Part shown: positions 53,809 to 61,888 of the stretch, piece by piece | Position numbering within the stretch: position 1 is the first letter of the stretch | Layout: the number at the start of each line of letters is the position of its first letter | Made by a program: the position numbers and the translations under genes | DNA from: Paenibacillus aestuarii | GTDB lineage: Bacteria; Bacillota; Bacilli; Paenibacillales; NBRC-103111 | Direction of reading: 5' to 3' | Assembly: GCF_027789125.1 (NCBI RefSeq) | Contig: NZ_JAQFVF010000023.1 | Location: forward strand, 62,001 to 126,000 | Length of the DNA: 64,000 nucleotides | Notes under the pieces: model-generated | What the model was told of the DNA's origin: nothing | The model's database searches: none | What the model saw: only the letters and a program-made list of their open reading frames with translations

Positions 53809-54033
53809 GATGTTTCACTCCTGTTGTATGGTTGATGATTTGTCGCGAATTATGTAAAGTATATACGACAAAAATAGCTAGCTATCATCTATGAATTCCG
53901 TAATATACCCCTCCTAATGAAACGGTCACACACATGACTAACATTTCCATTATTGGATTTCACAATGATTGAATAGAAAATGTTGTTATTATTGCTATTA
54001 TAACGAATTTATTTGAAGTTTCAAGATGAACAC
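53809..54033. other. Non-coding gap upstream of the chemoreceptor
   Basis: An AT-rich stretch of about 225 bases holding the chemoreceptor's ribosome site and, presumably, its promoter. I could not identify convincing sigma-A or sigma-D hexamers, and there is no ORF worth calling. Confidence 0.5.
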
Positions 54034-54067
54034 AAAAAGAGACCCACAGCAAACGGGCTGAGGGTCT
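54034..54067 (-). terminator. Terminator downstream of the molybdoenzyme gene
   Basis: Minus-strand stem AGACCC.CAGC/GCTG.GGGTCT with bulged A residues, followed by a T run. It lies about 125 bases past the stop codon at 54194, in a region with no other gene. Confidence 0.6.
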
Positions 54068-54193
54068 GAAGAGTGTATATATAAAAGGGGGGTCTTCTTT
54101 ATTATAGGCTTGTTATATTAATACCAGATGAAAAATAGATTTCATTATTATTACAATTTATTCATCAAATTACCAACCTTCCTCCTCGCTTTT

Positions 54194-55243
54194 TCACTCT
54201 ACATGGACCTGTATCTTTTGAATGGCATTATAGCCATACCCTTTTTTGTTCCAATCCGGCCTGACCGGTTGGGTGTTTCCTAACAGGTCCACTGCCCTGG
54301 CCATCATGCTGAAAGTGCCCTTCTGGTCAGCTCCCCATAGATAGCACCACCGTCGCCATGCATACGTTTCATGGGGGTCTATCCATGAAGCAGCATGCCA
54401 CGTGTCTCCATGGTCTATGCTGATCTCGACGAGTGCAACGGGATGATCTCCCGCAATGGCCGCGCCAGTGATCCAGTGGTTCCCCCGGGCTATTACTTCT
54501 TGATCGGTTGGCTGAGCGATCATGGCATTGAGTCGAATGCGTGTCACCGGTTCGGAAGCAGGCTGGTCCCCGCCTTCACGAAGATAAACATAGTCATTCG
54601 TTTGAAATGGGCCTTGAAACGGTTCATCGATTACCGTAATACGTTGCAGCCATTTGACTGAGGCCATGCCATACCAGCCTGGCACAATCAGTCTCGCTGG
54701 ATACCCATGACGAAAAGGAAGCGGCTGGCCGTTCATATATAGGGCAATCAGTAAATCGGGATGACAGGCCACCGGAATAGGCAAGCTTCTCATGAAAGTA
54801 AATTCCCCCGGCATATCCGTTCTTCCGCCCCGATCCATTCCTTCAAATGTGACTTCCAAAGCATTGCGGCGGATACCTGCTGCCCGAAGGAGATCGGCAA
54901 GCCGAACCCCGGTCCACACAGCATGGCTGTTCGCCCCTAACTCCCACTGCTCACCCGGCGTCAGCGGATGAAAGTACGCCCGTTTCTCGCCGGCGCATTG
55001 CAAGGTCACAGCGAGCGAATACTGCGGCATCCGCAGCAAATCTTCGTAGCTATAGTTAGCAGGCTGATCAACCAATCCCCCAATGCCTAGCTTCCATGAT
55101 GATAAATCAACAACCGGATAAGGAAAATGATTACGCACATAGAACAGATGCTCAGGTGTAATCCGGCTGGATAATGACAACATAGGGAATTCCTGATTCT
55201 CCGGTACAATTCGCCTTGTAATTAAATGCGGTTGATATAGCAA
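54194..55243 (-). CDS. Sulfite oxidase-like molybdopterin oxidoreductase
   Basis: A 349-residue protein starting at a TTG about 11 bases after AAAGGATGA. The molybdopterin domain (about 30-215) has the molybdenum-ligand Cys in VTLQCAGEKR and cofactor contacts in RHGYPARLIVPGWYGM. The C-terminal Mo-co dimerisation domain (about 230-345) has the immunoglobulin-like signature SIDHGDTWHAASW. No Tat or Sec signal is present, so it is predicted cytoplasmic, unlike many exported relatives. No heme-b5 domain. The substrate may be sulfite or a sulfoxide. It is tightly divergent from a DUF2935 gene. Confidence 0.87.
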   Translation of the reverse strand: MLYQPHLITRRIVPENQEFPMLSLSSRITPEHLFYVRNHFPYPVVDLSSWKLGIGGLVDQPANYSYEDLLRMPQYSLAVTLQCAGEKRAYFHPLTPGEQWELGANSHAVWTGVRLADLLRAAGIRRNALEVTFEGMDRGGRTDMPGEFTFMRSLPIPVACHPDLLIALYMNGQPLPFRHGYPARLIVPGWYGMASVKWLQRITVIDEPFQGPFQTNDYVYLREGGDQPASEPVTRIRLNAMIAQPTDQEVIARGNHWITGAAIAGDHPVALVEISIDHGDTWHAASWIDPHETYAWRRWCYLWGADQKGTFSMMARAVDLLGNTQPVRPDWNKKGYGYNAIQKIQVHVE

Positions 55244-55283
55244 TTAGTTATCATCCTTTCGTAATATTCATACATTGGAGCAT

Positions 55284-56117
55284 ATGAACGTAGAGGAGTT
55301 GATGTCCTTGCTGCACGTAGAGCCGCATAGCGCACAATACGAGCATCAATTTTGGCTGCAAATTTTAGGTGATCATTCCCGGTTTATACATAGCACGCTG
55401 TATCCAGTAGAAACGATCGATATCCAAGCTTCGGGGCAATTCATCCGCCTGTTTGACGATTTATTGGCACAGTCTCGTTCCCTGCTCGATGCCTCTCAGC
55501 TATGGACCTTGAATCATGCCGCCTACCATGCTACCGTCCACTTGCGTGCCTTCAAACTGAATCTCTTGGATCGATCATTGCTTGGTGCAGTTAAAATCGG
55601 AATCTCTCCTTCATTTTTTAATCATATGGTGAACGAGCTCGATGAATACGTGCGAATCTTGCAAGAGCTGCTGGCCGGCCGGCCTGTTCCGCAATATCCT
55701 CCGCTGCATTACGATTTGGTATGGCTCACCGATGCTGCATTTCACTCCGCAACCATCGCCAAGAACTTGGACTTTGCTGAAAGACAGTTCATTGCCAAAA
55801 GTAACGGTTTCGAGCAGCATTTTAACGAATTTTACTTGAAAGCCATCGAGCTAGCCGGATATTTACGAACGATGAGAAAGGATTACCCTGTCTTCGCCAA
55901 GTTTCATCAAGATATCAACCTGGAAATGGGTCTGTTCATGAATTTTCTCAATGAATTGAAGGAGTTGGATTTATCCAATGAGCTGCTTAGCAGCATGACT
56001 CCGCTTCTCCCCGATCATCTATTCCGCGAGGAATGCTATTATTTGAACAAACTCGCGCAATTAGGGGAAATTCCGATGAAGGATTGTAGTCCGACGACAC
56101 CGCGAGTGGATCGGTAA
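55284..56117 (+). CDS. DUF2935 protein, duplicated hemerythrin-like helical domain
   Basis: A 277-residue all-helical protein with two similar halves. The first carries EHQFWLQILGDHSRFIHSTL (about residues 20-39) and the second VWLTDAAFHSATIAKNLDFAERQF; repeated His, Glu and Asp residues in these helices suggest a metal site. Function unknown. Several starts are possible: ATG at 55284 (GGAG too close), or a downstream TTG or ATG after GAGGAG; the first 12 residues are uncertain. Its start lies about 40 bases from the divergent molybdoenzyme start, so their promoters must overlap coding DNA. Confidence 0.8.
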   Translation: MNVEELMSLLHVEPHSAQYEHQFWLQILGDHSRFIHSTLYPVETIDIQASGQFIRLFDDLLAQSRSLLDASQLWTLNHAAYHATVHLRAFKLNLLDRSLLGAVKIGISPSFFNHMVNELDEYVRILQELLAGRPVPQYPPLHYDLVWLTDAAFHSATIAKNLDFAERQFIAKSNGFEQHFNEFYLKAIELAGYLRTMRKDYPVFAKFHQDINLEMGLFMNFLNELKELDLSNELLSSMTPLLPDHLFREECYYLNKLAQLGEIPMKDCSPTTPRVDR

Positions 56118-56157
56118 AAATGGAAAGCCGAAATCCATAGGATTCCGGCTTTTTTGT

Positions 56158-56889
56158 TTATTTGACTGCTGACATTAAGAGGAACATCGGACGGCGGGTT
56201 TCCTCCCGCCAAGCCGGGTTCTTCTCCAGCATCTCCGGTGAGGGCTTAAGCTCGGATAACTGTGTCAGTGTGAATCCGGCTTCGATAAGTCCTTGAACAT
56301 AGCTCGTTACGGTGCGATGGTACTTGACGACATCATGATCGAGAAACCTGGCGAGTCGCGGACCTTCATCATGATAATTATCGACGGGCCAGTGTAATTT
56401 CTCATCATGCGTGCCGTAATACCAGTCTTGAGCGGCTATTGCCGTAAAGATAGGATGTTCGACGGAGAATACAAAAGCGCCTCCAGCTTTGAGGCTATGA
56501 TAAACTTTCTGACAAATCCGATCGAAATTTTCGATATAATGGAGGGCAAGCGAGCTGATGACCACATCGAAAACTCCCTCGGCAAACTCAATATCTTCAA
56601 TAGCCAGACGCCGGTATTCGATCTTGGGGTCGTTCGTCATCGCTCTGGCGCGTTCCAGCATATTCTCCGACAGGTCGACGCCTATCACCGAGCGAGCTTC
56701 CCGCTCGCGTGCGTAACGGCAATGCCAGCCGAATCCGCAGCCAAGATCGAGTACGTTTGCATCGCGAAGCTCAGGCAGCATCGCCCGAAAGGCTCCCCAT
56801 TCCCCAGCCGCATCCAGCCCGCCGATGGAGCGGGGCATTTGACTGTAATTGGCGTAAAAACTCGCATCATCATATTTGTTCTGTTTCAT
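56158..56889 (-). CDS. Class I SAM-dependent methyltransferase
   Basis: A 243-residue methyltransferase. Motif I is VLDLGCGFGWHCRYA (about residue 48), followed by VIGVDLSENML and the motif-IV region FDVVISSLALHYI. The ATG at 56889 (MKQNKYDD) is preferred, with GGAGG about 11 bases upstream; the frame is open 24 codons earlier. The pattern NYSQMPRSIGGLDAAGEW is typical of a group of small-molecule methyltransferases. Substrate unknown. Confidence 0.88.
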   Translation of the reverse strand: MKQNKYDDASFYANYSQMPRSIGGLDAAGEWGAFRAMLPELRDANVLDLGCGFGWHCRYAREREARSVIGVDLSENMLERARAMTNDPKIEYRRLAIEDIEFAEGVFDVVISSLALHYIENFDRICQKVYHSLKAGGAFVFSVEHPIFTAIAAQDWYYGTHDEKLHWPVDNYHDEGPRLARFLDHDVVKYHRTVTSYVQGLIEAGFTLTQLSELKPSPEMLEKNPAWREETRRPMFLLMSAVK

Positions 56890-57146
56890 ATGTATGCAAT
56901 CCTCCCACTGGTTCCGCCGCTTTAAGCACTCATTCCTTAACTTTACACCAGCTGCAGGCAACTATACGATAGTAAAATTCAATATAATCAAAAAATACGC
57001 CGTCACCCTAATAAAGGATTGGATCCGACAGCATCTGTTCTGGCCGTATTCAACTCTTTTTACTTTTATAAAATGAATATTGGTACTATGACATGCTCGA
57101 TGATGGCTATGGGCTCGGTTTGGCCCGTTTCCACCACAAATTAAAA
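56890..57146. other. Non-coding gap between methyltransferase and small-gene unit
   Basis: About 250 bases, AT-rich, containing the methyltransferase ribosome site. I see no convincing ORF, repeat or structured RNA in it. Confidence 0.5.
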
Positions 57147-57174
57147 AACCGCATTAGCCTAAGCCAATGCGGTT
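57147..57174 (-). terminator. Terminator after the 54-residue small gene
   Basis: Minus-strand perfect nine-base stem AACCGCATT/AATGCGGTT with a ten-base loop, followed by TTTT and TTAATTT. Its presence supports a real transcript from the small gene at 57213. Confidence 0.82.
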
Positions 57175-57212
57175 CTCTTCCCGGGTTCTATTGAACGACT
57201 TCCTCTAGTTGA

Positions 57213-57377
57213 TTAAGCACCGTAAGGATTTCCACTGACGTATCGGCGCCATTCTTCGTTATCACCGGTTTGCTCAGCGCCGGACTCAACCTTTGCGCCT
57301 TCAATCAGCTCCTCAGCGAATTCAACATTCACTGAACCGTCAAAATAACCTGGTGCCGTGTACTCTTGCTTGGACAT
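57213..57377 (-). CDS. 54-residue small protein under a perfect cre site
   Basis: A short acidic, soluble protein beginning MSKQEYTAPGYFDGSVNVE and ending WRRYVSGNPYGA. GGGGGGTG lies five bases before the ATG, a terminator follows, and a 14/14 cre match lies 57 bases upstream, so this is a complete unit. The N-terminal YTAPGYFDG recalls leader sequences of ribosomally made peptides (Y-x2-P-x-[hydrophobic]), but no modification genes are nearby. I do not recognise a family. Confidence 0.6.
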   Translation of the reverse strand: MSKQEYTAPGYFDGSVNVEFAEELIEGAKVESGAEQTGDNEEWRRYVSGNPYGA

Positions 57378-57433
57378 GGACTCACCCCCCGGCGGTTGTT
57401 ACAGTCCTTCTTGCAGTGGAGCGCTACCCATCA

Positions 57434-57447
57434 TGTAAGCGCTATCT
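57434..57447. promoter_or_regulatory. CcpA cre site upstream of the small gene
   Basis: TGTAAGCGCTATCT matches all 14 positions of the degenerate Bacillus cre consensus TGWAARCGYTWNCW. It lies 57 bases upstream of the 54-residue ORF, inside a gap between it and the azoreductase. Activation or repression cannot be told without the transcription start. Confidence 0.6.
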
Positions 57448-57536
57448 TCCACTAATTTCAGACTACCTAAATCTTGTGCAAAAAGCAATATACATATACG
57501 TCATAAAAACAAAAAAAGTTTATCCCTCCACAAAAA

Positions 57537-57569
57537 AAGGGGTCCACATATTAGCTATGTGAACCCCTT
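57537..57569 (-). terminator. Terminator after the azoreductase
   Basis: Minus-strand stem AAGGGGTTCACATA/TATGTGGACCCCTT with one mismatch and a five-base loop, followed by TTTTTTT. Confidence 0.88.
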
Positions 57570-57577
57570 TATTTATA

Positions 57578-58213
57578 TTAGAAGCGTTTTGCCACTTCTT
57601 TTGCTTTTGTAATCGCGTTAGCTTTAATTTCTTCCGCTTTGTCCGCCATAGCAGCCATACCTTCAACAAAGATGCCTTCAAAACTAGGTACGCCAGTGAA
57701 TTGCATAATTTTTTTCAAGTAGCTGTGGCCGCTTTCGAAGCCTGCAGCAGGACCTTCGGAGTAAACACCGCCGGAAGCTTGAATGTGCAGCGCTTTTTTA
57801 TCGTTCAGCAAGCCCACTGGACCATGTTCTGTGTATTTGAATGTTTTGCCCGCTACGCAGATTGCATCGATATAAGCTTTCAGGATTGGCGGGAAGGAGA
57901 AGTTCCACATTGGAGACACATATACATATTTGTCTGCAGAAATGTATTGATCAACGATTTCGCCAAGGCGGGCAACTTTCGCTTTTTCGTCAGCGGACAG
58001 TGCGCTGAACTCAGAACCGGAACGCAGTTTGCCCCAACCGCTGAACACATCACCATCGATATGAGGAATGTTCAACTTGTATAAGTCAAGATGGATAACT
58101 TCATCATTTGGATTTGCTTCACGGTAAGCTTCAACGAATTCTTTACCTACTGCCATACTAAAGGAAGCTTGATGATCATTCGGGTGTGCGGTAATGTACA
58201 ATACTGTTGCCAT
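57578..58213 (-). CDS. azoR: FMN-dependent NADH-azoreductase
   Basis: A 211-residue flavodoxin-fold enzyme that reduces azo dyes and quinones with NADH in the cytoplasm. The FMN phosphate region is [20 protein letters not shown], the isoalloxazine contacts are [18 protein letters not shown], and a further FMN segment is [11 protein letters not shown]. In Bacillus, azoR genes are repressed by quinone-sensing regulators (YodB/CatR); two strong palindromes in the promoter here fit such control. Confidence 0.94.
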   Translation of the reverse strand: MATVLYITAHPNDHQASFSMAVGKEFVEAYREANPNDEVIHLDLYKLNIPHIDGDVFSGWGKLRSGSEFSALSADEKAKVARLGEIVDQYISADKYVYVSPMWNFSFPPILKAYIDAICVAGKTFKYTEHGPVGLLNDKKALHIQASGGVYSEGPAAGFESGHSYLKKIMQFTGVPSFEGIFVEGMAAMADKAEEIKANAITKAKEVAKRF

Positions 58214-58256
58214 GGTTTCACTCTCACATTCTGTAATTTAATTTGTTACAAATTTT

Positions 58257-58315
58257 ATTATAACTTATTTTTAATAAGTTGCAAGCTTAAAGTTGTTATC
58301 TAATTTTCAGATAAC
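58257..58315 (-). promoter_or_regulatory. azoR promoter with two palindromic operators
   Basis: Minus strand TTGCAA, 16-base spacer, TATAAT at 58257-58284. The spacer is filled by the perfect palindrome AACTTATT-N3-AATAAGTT (58262-58280). A second perfect repeat GTTATCT-N7-AGATAAC lies just upstream at 58295-58315. The first should bind a repressor, possibly a MarR/HxlR-type redox sensor. Confidence 0.65.
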
Positions 58316-58422
58316 CATGCAACAAAAATAAGCAGCTGATTTTCCCTGACATTTCATCTGCCAAACAGCTACTTATAACGTGCACCAACCGGTGGACAAT
58401 TATGCAAAAAAGTAAAAAAATA

Positions 58423-58447
58423 CGGCACCTGGAAGCTCCAAGCGCCG
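58423..58447 (-). terminator. Terminator after the acetyltransferase
   Basis: Minus-strand hairpin CGGCGCTTGGA/TCCAGGTGCCG with wobble pairs, followed by TATTTTTTT, about 40 bases past the stop codon. Confidence 0.7.
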
Positions 58448-58488
58448 CACATTTCCGCAATTATCGTACTACTTCAACTATTTCTCTA

Positions 58489-59010
58489 CTACTCAAATGT
58501 CTGAGCGTTTAACTCCAATCGCCAATCATGACATTGCATCCTATTACCTGGCGGATATTCAAATTCGCATGCCCGCAGCAGCTCAAACTGAAGCTTGCGG
58601 CAGACGGCGTTCGAGGCTGGATTATCCACTGCCGGGAACGCGTGCACATACTTATACTTATTCTCCCTGCTGGCCAGAACAATTGCTTTAGCAACGGCCG
58701 CGGAGGCAATCCCTCTGCCTTGATAAGACGGGAGCACACTCCAGCCGATTTCATAGATGCGCTCCTCGGTCCAAACGCTGTCCCAATAGCCGATGCTGCC
58801 AACTGTCTCTAAACCAGGAAGCAGTACGATGCGGAACATGCGCCCTCTCCCCTGCCCTTCAAGCGCCAAATATCGCTGATGTCGGGCTTGCAGCTGCTCA
58901 TCCGTTTCAGGGCCACCCAAATGTTCCATCATTTCTGGAGCATTGATGAGCCTAAGCAGCTCCAGATCTGCCGATGACCAGGGTTCTAATGCCACTTGAG
59001 CCATATTCAT
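58489..59010 (-). CDS. GNAT family N-acetyltransferase, RimJ-like
   Basis: A 173-residue GNAT protein. Beta-4 and the acetyl-CoA loop read YEIGWSVLPSYQGRGIASAAVAKAI (about residues 88-112), and NPASNAVCRKLQFEL is the usual C-terminal motif. AGGAGGG lies seven bases before the ATG. The layout resembles the RimJ/RimL subgroup that modifies amino groups of proteins or small molecules. Substrate unknown. Confidence 0.88.
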   Translation of the reverse strand: MNMAQVALEPWSSADLELLRLINAPEMMEHLGGPETDEQLQARHQRYLALEGQGRGRMFRIVLLPGLETVGSIGYWDSVWTEERIYEIGWSVLPSYQGRGIASAAVAKAIVLASRENKYKYVHAFPAVDNPASNAVCRKLQFELLRACEFEYPPGNRMQCHDWRLELNAQTFE

Positions 59011-59110
59011 GGAAACGCCCTCCTGCCAACAAAATTCTATATATGTTCATTGTACACAGAACACTTGTTCGATGTCAACATTTGGCATCCACGAAGCCTT
59101 ATCCCCAGCC

Positions 59111-59956
59111 CTACTCACTTAATAATTCAGCAGCATCAACCGTATGCTTCAACAAAGTCGCAATCGTAACCGGACCAACTCCGGCCGGAACAGGTGTAAT
59201 GGCATAAGCGTTCTCTACGCAAGCTTCAAAGTCGACATCCCCGATATTCCCTTCGTTATAACCTGCGTCCAAAACGACGGCACCCGGTTTGATCCAATCA
59301 CCCTTGACAAAATTCGGCTTACCGACCGCTGCAACGACGATATCGCCCAAACGGACCAGATCTTCCAAATGGGTCGTTCTCGAGTGGCACGTAGTCACCG
59401 TTGCATCCTGATTAAGCAACATCGCCGACACCGGTTTGCCGAGAATCGGGCTTCTTCCGATGACGACGGCATGCTTTCCTTTTATAGGCAGGTTGTAATA
59501 GGCCAGTATCGCCATAATAGCCGCAGGTGTACAGGACGGAAACTTGGCAAAACCAAACGCGTTCTGCGCATAACCGAGCGTCGTGACACCGTCGACATCT
59601 TTTTCAATGCGAATCGCATCGAACGCAGCACGTTCGTCAATATGAGCAGGAACAGGATGCTGCAATAAGATGCCATGCACGCCAGGATCATCGTTCAGCT
59701 GTTGAATTGCCGCAACCAGCTCCTTCGTTGTCGTCGCCTCCGGCAGATCAATCCGTATGGATTGCATGCCGAGTCTCTTGCAGGCATTGCCTTTCATCCG
59801 CACATACGTAGCCGAAGCGGGGTTTTCGCCAACCAGAACCGTTGCCAAGCAAGGAACGATCCCTTTGTGCGATAGCTGCTGAATCCGCTCCACCAGCGCT
59901 TCTTTGATGCTTTCCGCTACCTGATTACCATTAAGAATTAATTTGTCCGTTACCAT
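59111..59956 (-). CDS. folD: Bifunctional methylenetetrahydrofolate dehydrogenase/cyclohydrolase
   Basis: A 281-residue enzyme interconverting 5,10-methylene-, methenyl- and 10-formyl-tetrahydrofolate, supplying formyl groups for purine synthesis. Key features: catalytic Lys in YVRMKGNACKRLGM, the signature GILLQHPVPAHID, NADP region VVIGRSPILGKPVSAML and the C-terminal PVPAGVGPVTIATLL. The start at 59956 follows GAGAGGG; the frame is open 35 codons upstream, but that part is riboswitch DNA. A ZTP riboswitch precedes it. Confidence 0.96.
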   Translation of the reverse strand: MVTDKLILNGNQVAESIKEALVERIQQLSHKGIVPCLATVLVGENPASATYVRMKGNACKRLGMQSIRIDLPEATTTKELVAAIQQLNDDPGVHGILLQHPVPAHIDERAAFDAIRIEKDVDGVTTLGYAQNAFGFAKFPSCTPAAIMAILAYYNLPIKGKHAVVIGRSPILGKPVSAMLLNQDATVTTCHSRTTHLEDLVRLGDIVVAAVGKPNFVKGDWIKPGAVVLDAGYNEGNIGDVDFEACVENAYAITPVPAGVGPVTIATLLKHTVDAAELLSE

Positions 59957-59983
59957 GGATATCAACCCTCTCCAAAAATAAAA

Positions 59984-60013
59984 AGAGGCAAGGAATATGA
60001 ATTCCTTACCTCT
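59984..60013 (-). terminator. Riboswitch-controlled terminator before folD
   Basis: Minus-strand stem AGAGGTAAGGAAT/ATTCCTTGCCTCT with a four-base loop followed by TTTTATTTTT, directly adjoining the ZTP aptamer and upstream of the folD ribosome site. Confidence 0.92.
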
Positions 60014-60085
60014 GCCCAGGCGTACGGCTGTATCAGCATGTGCTCCCTCGTGGTTCTCCACGTTTACGCCAGTCGCACATGCCGC
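60013..60085 (-). ncRNA. ZTP/ZMP (pfl) riboswitch controlling folD
   Basis: On the minus strand the hallmark elements appear in order: GACTGGCG (60067-60074), the hairpin GTGGAGAACCAC, GAGGGAGC, and the closing CGCCTGGGCA (60013-60022). They match the pfl motif that binds the purine intermediate ZMP or ZTP, which accumulates when 10-formyl-THF is short. Binding should disrupt the adjacent terminator and raise folD expression, so formyl-folate supply follows demand. Confidence 0.93.
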
Positions 60086-60124
60086 TAAGTTTTGTCTAAT
60101 TATAAACGCACTTCCGCCAAGAAA

Positions 60125-61468
60125 TCAAGCATTAGATGGCACGCTCTGCTTATTCGCTTCCTTCGAAGATGAGAGTTTATACCAAAGAAGCATCGCGGCA
60201 GATACGAGACCAATCAGCAGCAGCACGCCGTACACATGTTTGTATGCTTGCAGCAGTGTCGTTTGCTTCTGGATTTCGAGCAAGATCCCACATACGGCCA
60301 CAGAAATCGAACCGCCACAAAATTGAATAAGCTGCATCAGTCCCATACCGGAGCCGATCTGGGCCTTGGGCAAAATGCGGGAAGTTTCATTGTTCAAAGA
60401 AGCAATCGTCGCTGAGAACGATGGCGAAAAACAAATATAACCAAGCAGTGTAACCACCCATGACGCACCTACACCGGTGAAAAATAATAACATGACAAAA
60501 GCCATAACCGCATGTCCGAGAAATAAAAAGCGCAGATTGCCATAACGGTCAATCCAACGGCCGACAAAGCGGGTTAAGATGGCAGACAATACAGCGCCAG
60601 GAGCAATCGTCAAGCCGATTTCCATCGGGGAGCGGTGAAATAAGTTCGCAAGCACAAGCGGCATCAGAAATAAATTGCCAAGGTTGAGCACAAGAATACA
60701 GAAACCGACCACGCTCAGTTTGCGAAACGAAGCGTTGCTCAGCAAGTTCGGATTAATAAAAGTTTCTTTTCCTCTGCGCAAATGCCACCCATGCAGCAAG
60801 AAGGTCATCGCGCTGACCGCCAGCCAAATATACGAAAGCTGTGTGACAGCAAGCAGCAGTGTAGCCGCATTGAGCACGGTCAGCACCGCGCCGATTAGAT
60901 CGAAGCGGAAAGGCAATGGTTTCTCTTTGGGCATGAGACGCAGCAAAATAGGAAGGATGAAAAGGACCAGGCAAGTAATGGCGAACAGTCCATTCCAGCC
61001 CCAATATTCACTGATGAGTCCGCCGACGATCGGTCCTAGGCCAAATGCCATGGCACTCCCTGCCGATATCATGGCAATCGCCGAGCCCCGCCGTTCGATC
61101 GGAATATAGCGGCTTGCCATCACAAGGCCAAGTCCGGCCATGACGCCGGCGCCTGCAGATTGCAAAATACGTGCGATCAGCAGCATTTTGAAATCATGGG
61201 CAATAATGCCGATTACTGACGAGAGGCCTAATGTCAACAATCCGACCAACAGCAGTCTGCGTAAAGGAACGGTGTCGGTAAGCCTGCTGTAGATCACCGT
61301 GGACAGCGCGTAACCGATGGAATAACTCGAAATGACCCAAGAGCCCAGATCCGCGGAAATGTTCAGATCATGAATAATGCTCGGGAGCGATACATTGAAC
61401 ATTGTGGTGTTCATGACAACGATAAATAAGCCGATCGTCCAGACCGGCATCACAACTTTGTCATTCAT
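60125..61468 (-). CDS. MFS transporter, DHA2/TetA(L)-like
   Basis: A 447-residue exporter with about 14 predicted helices. Motif A-like SRLTDTVPLRRLL follows helix 2, and the antiporter motif region SAGSAMAFGLGPIVGGLISEYWGW lies in helix 5. The length and N-terminus (NTTMFNVSLPSIIHDLNIS) resemble the tetracycline and quaternary-compound exporter group. Substrate unknown; resistance should not be inferred. The ribosome site is weak (AGGA about 13 bases upstream). It ends near the folD leader but has its own direction of transcription into it. Confidence 0.88.
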   Translation of the reverse strand: MNDKVVMPVWTIGLFIVVMNTTMFNVSLPSIIHDLNISADLGSWVISSYSIGYALSTVIYSRLTDTVPLRRLLLVGLLTLGLSSVIGIIAHDFKMLLIARILQSAGAGVMAGLGLVMASRYIPIERRGSAIAMISAGSAMAFGLGPIVGGLISEYWGWNGLFAITCLVLFILPILLRLMPKEKPLPFRFDLIGAVLTVLNAATLLLAVTQLSYIWLAVSAMTFLLHGWHLRRGKETFINPNLLSNASFRKLSVVGFCILVLNLGNLFLMPLVLANLFHRSPMEIGLTIAPGAVLSAILTRFVGRWIDRYGNLRFLFLGHAVMAFVMLLFFTGVGASWVVTLLGYICFSPSFSATIASLNNETSRILPKAQIGSGMGLMQLIQFCGGSISVAVCGILLEIQKQTTLLQAYKHVYGVLLLIGLVSAAMLLWYKLSSSKEANKQSVPSNA

Positions 61469-61614
61469 TTTTGTTTCACGTCCTGTCTTTACAATAAGTT
61501 GCGATCCCCTTGTATCTATGTATTATACTCCTATTGCTCAAATAAATAAAAGAGTGTTCCTATATGTAAACGCACGTATATTTTCGGAATTGGTGAATTA
61601 CATATAAGAATGAA

Positions 61615-61628
61615 CGAAAACGTTTTCA
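61615..61628. promoter_or_regulatory. CcpA cre site upstream of the DUF3311-symporter operon
   Basis: CGAAAACGTTTTCA matches 13 of 14 positions of TGWAARCGYTWNCW. It lies about seven bases after a plausible -10 (TATAAG at 61603-61608), so bound CcpA would cover the transcription start region and repress the operon when glucose is present. Confidence 0.6.
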
Positions 61629-61663
61629 TGGGATCTTCTAATGAAAGGAGCGTGACGCGTAAC

Positions 61664-61873
61664 ATGCCAAACAATGAAGATAACAAGAAGGTTAACCGCG
61701 CTTGGTACTGGCTTCTTCTGATCCCCTTTATCGCGCTGCTGTGGCCTTCCTACTACTCAACCGCCGAGCCGAGTCTGGCCGGGATGCCTTTCTTTTATTG
61801 GTATCAGATGCTGTGGGTCATCATTAGTGCCATCATCACGTATGTCGTCTATTTCGCAACGAAGCGAAAATAA
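61664..61873 (+). CDS. DUF3311 small membrane protein
   Basis: A 69-residue protein with two membrane helices (WYWLLLIPFIALLWPSYY and MLWVIISAIITYVVYFATK). The DUF3311 pattern LLIPFIALLWPxxY is clear. The ATG at 61664 is preferred, although AAAGGAG is 13 bases upstream; the frame is open 18 codons further through the cre site. It lies 15 bases before an SSS symporter gene, the arrangement seen in Bacillus yhjC-yhjB. It is probably an accessory subunit of that symporter. Confidence 0.85.
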   Translation: MPNNEDNKKVNRAWYWLLLIPFIALLWPSYYSTAEPSLAGMPFFYWYQMLWVIISAIITYVVYFATKRK

Positions 61874-61888
61874 GAGAAAGAAGGAATC

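Noticed and set aside
57213-57377. Lasso-peptide precursor interpretation of the 54-residue ORF
   Set aside because: The N-terminal Y-x2-P pattern is suggestive, but there are no B (protease), C (cyclase) or RRE genes in the surrounding 10 kb, and the C-terminal half lacks a plausible ring-closing core.
60013-60085. Tetrahydrofolate riboswitch before folD
   Set aside because: The conserved blocks match the ZTP (pfl) motif and not the THF aptamer.
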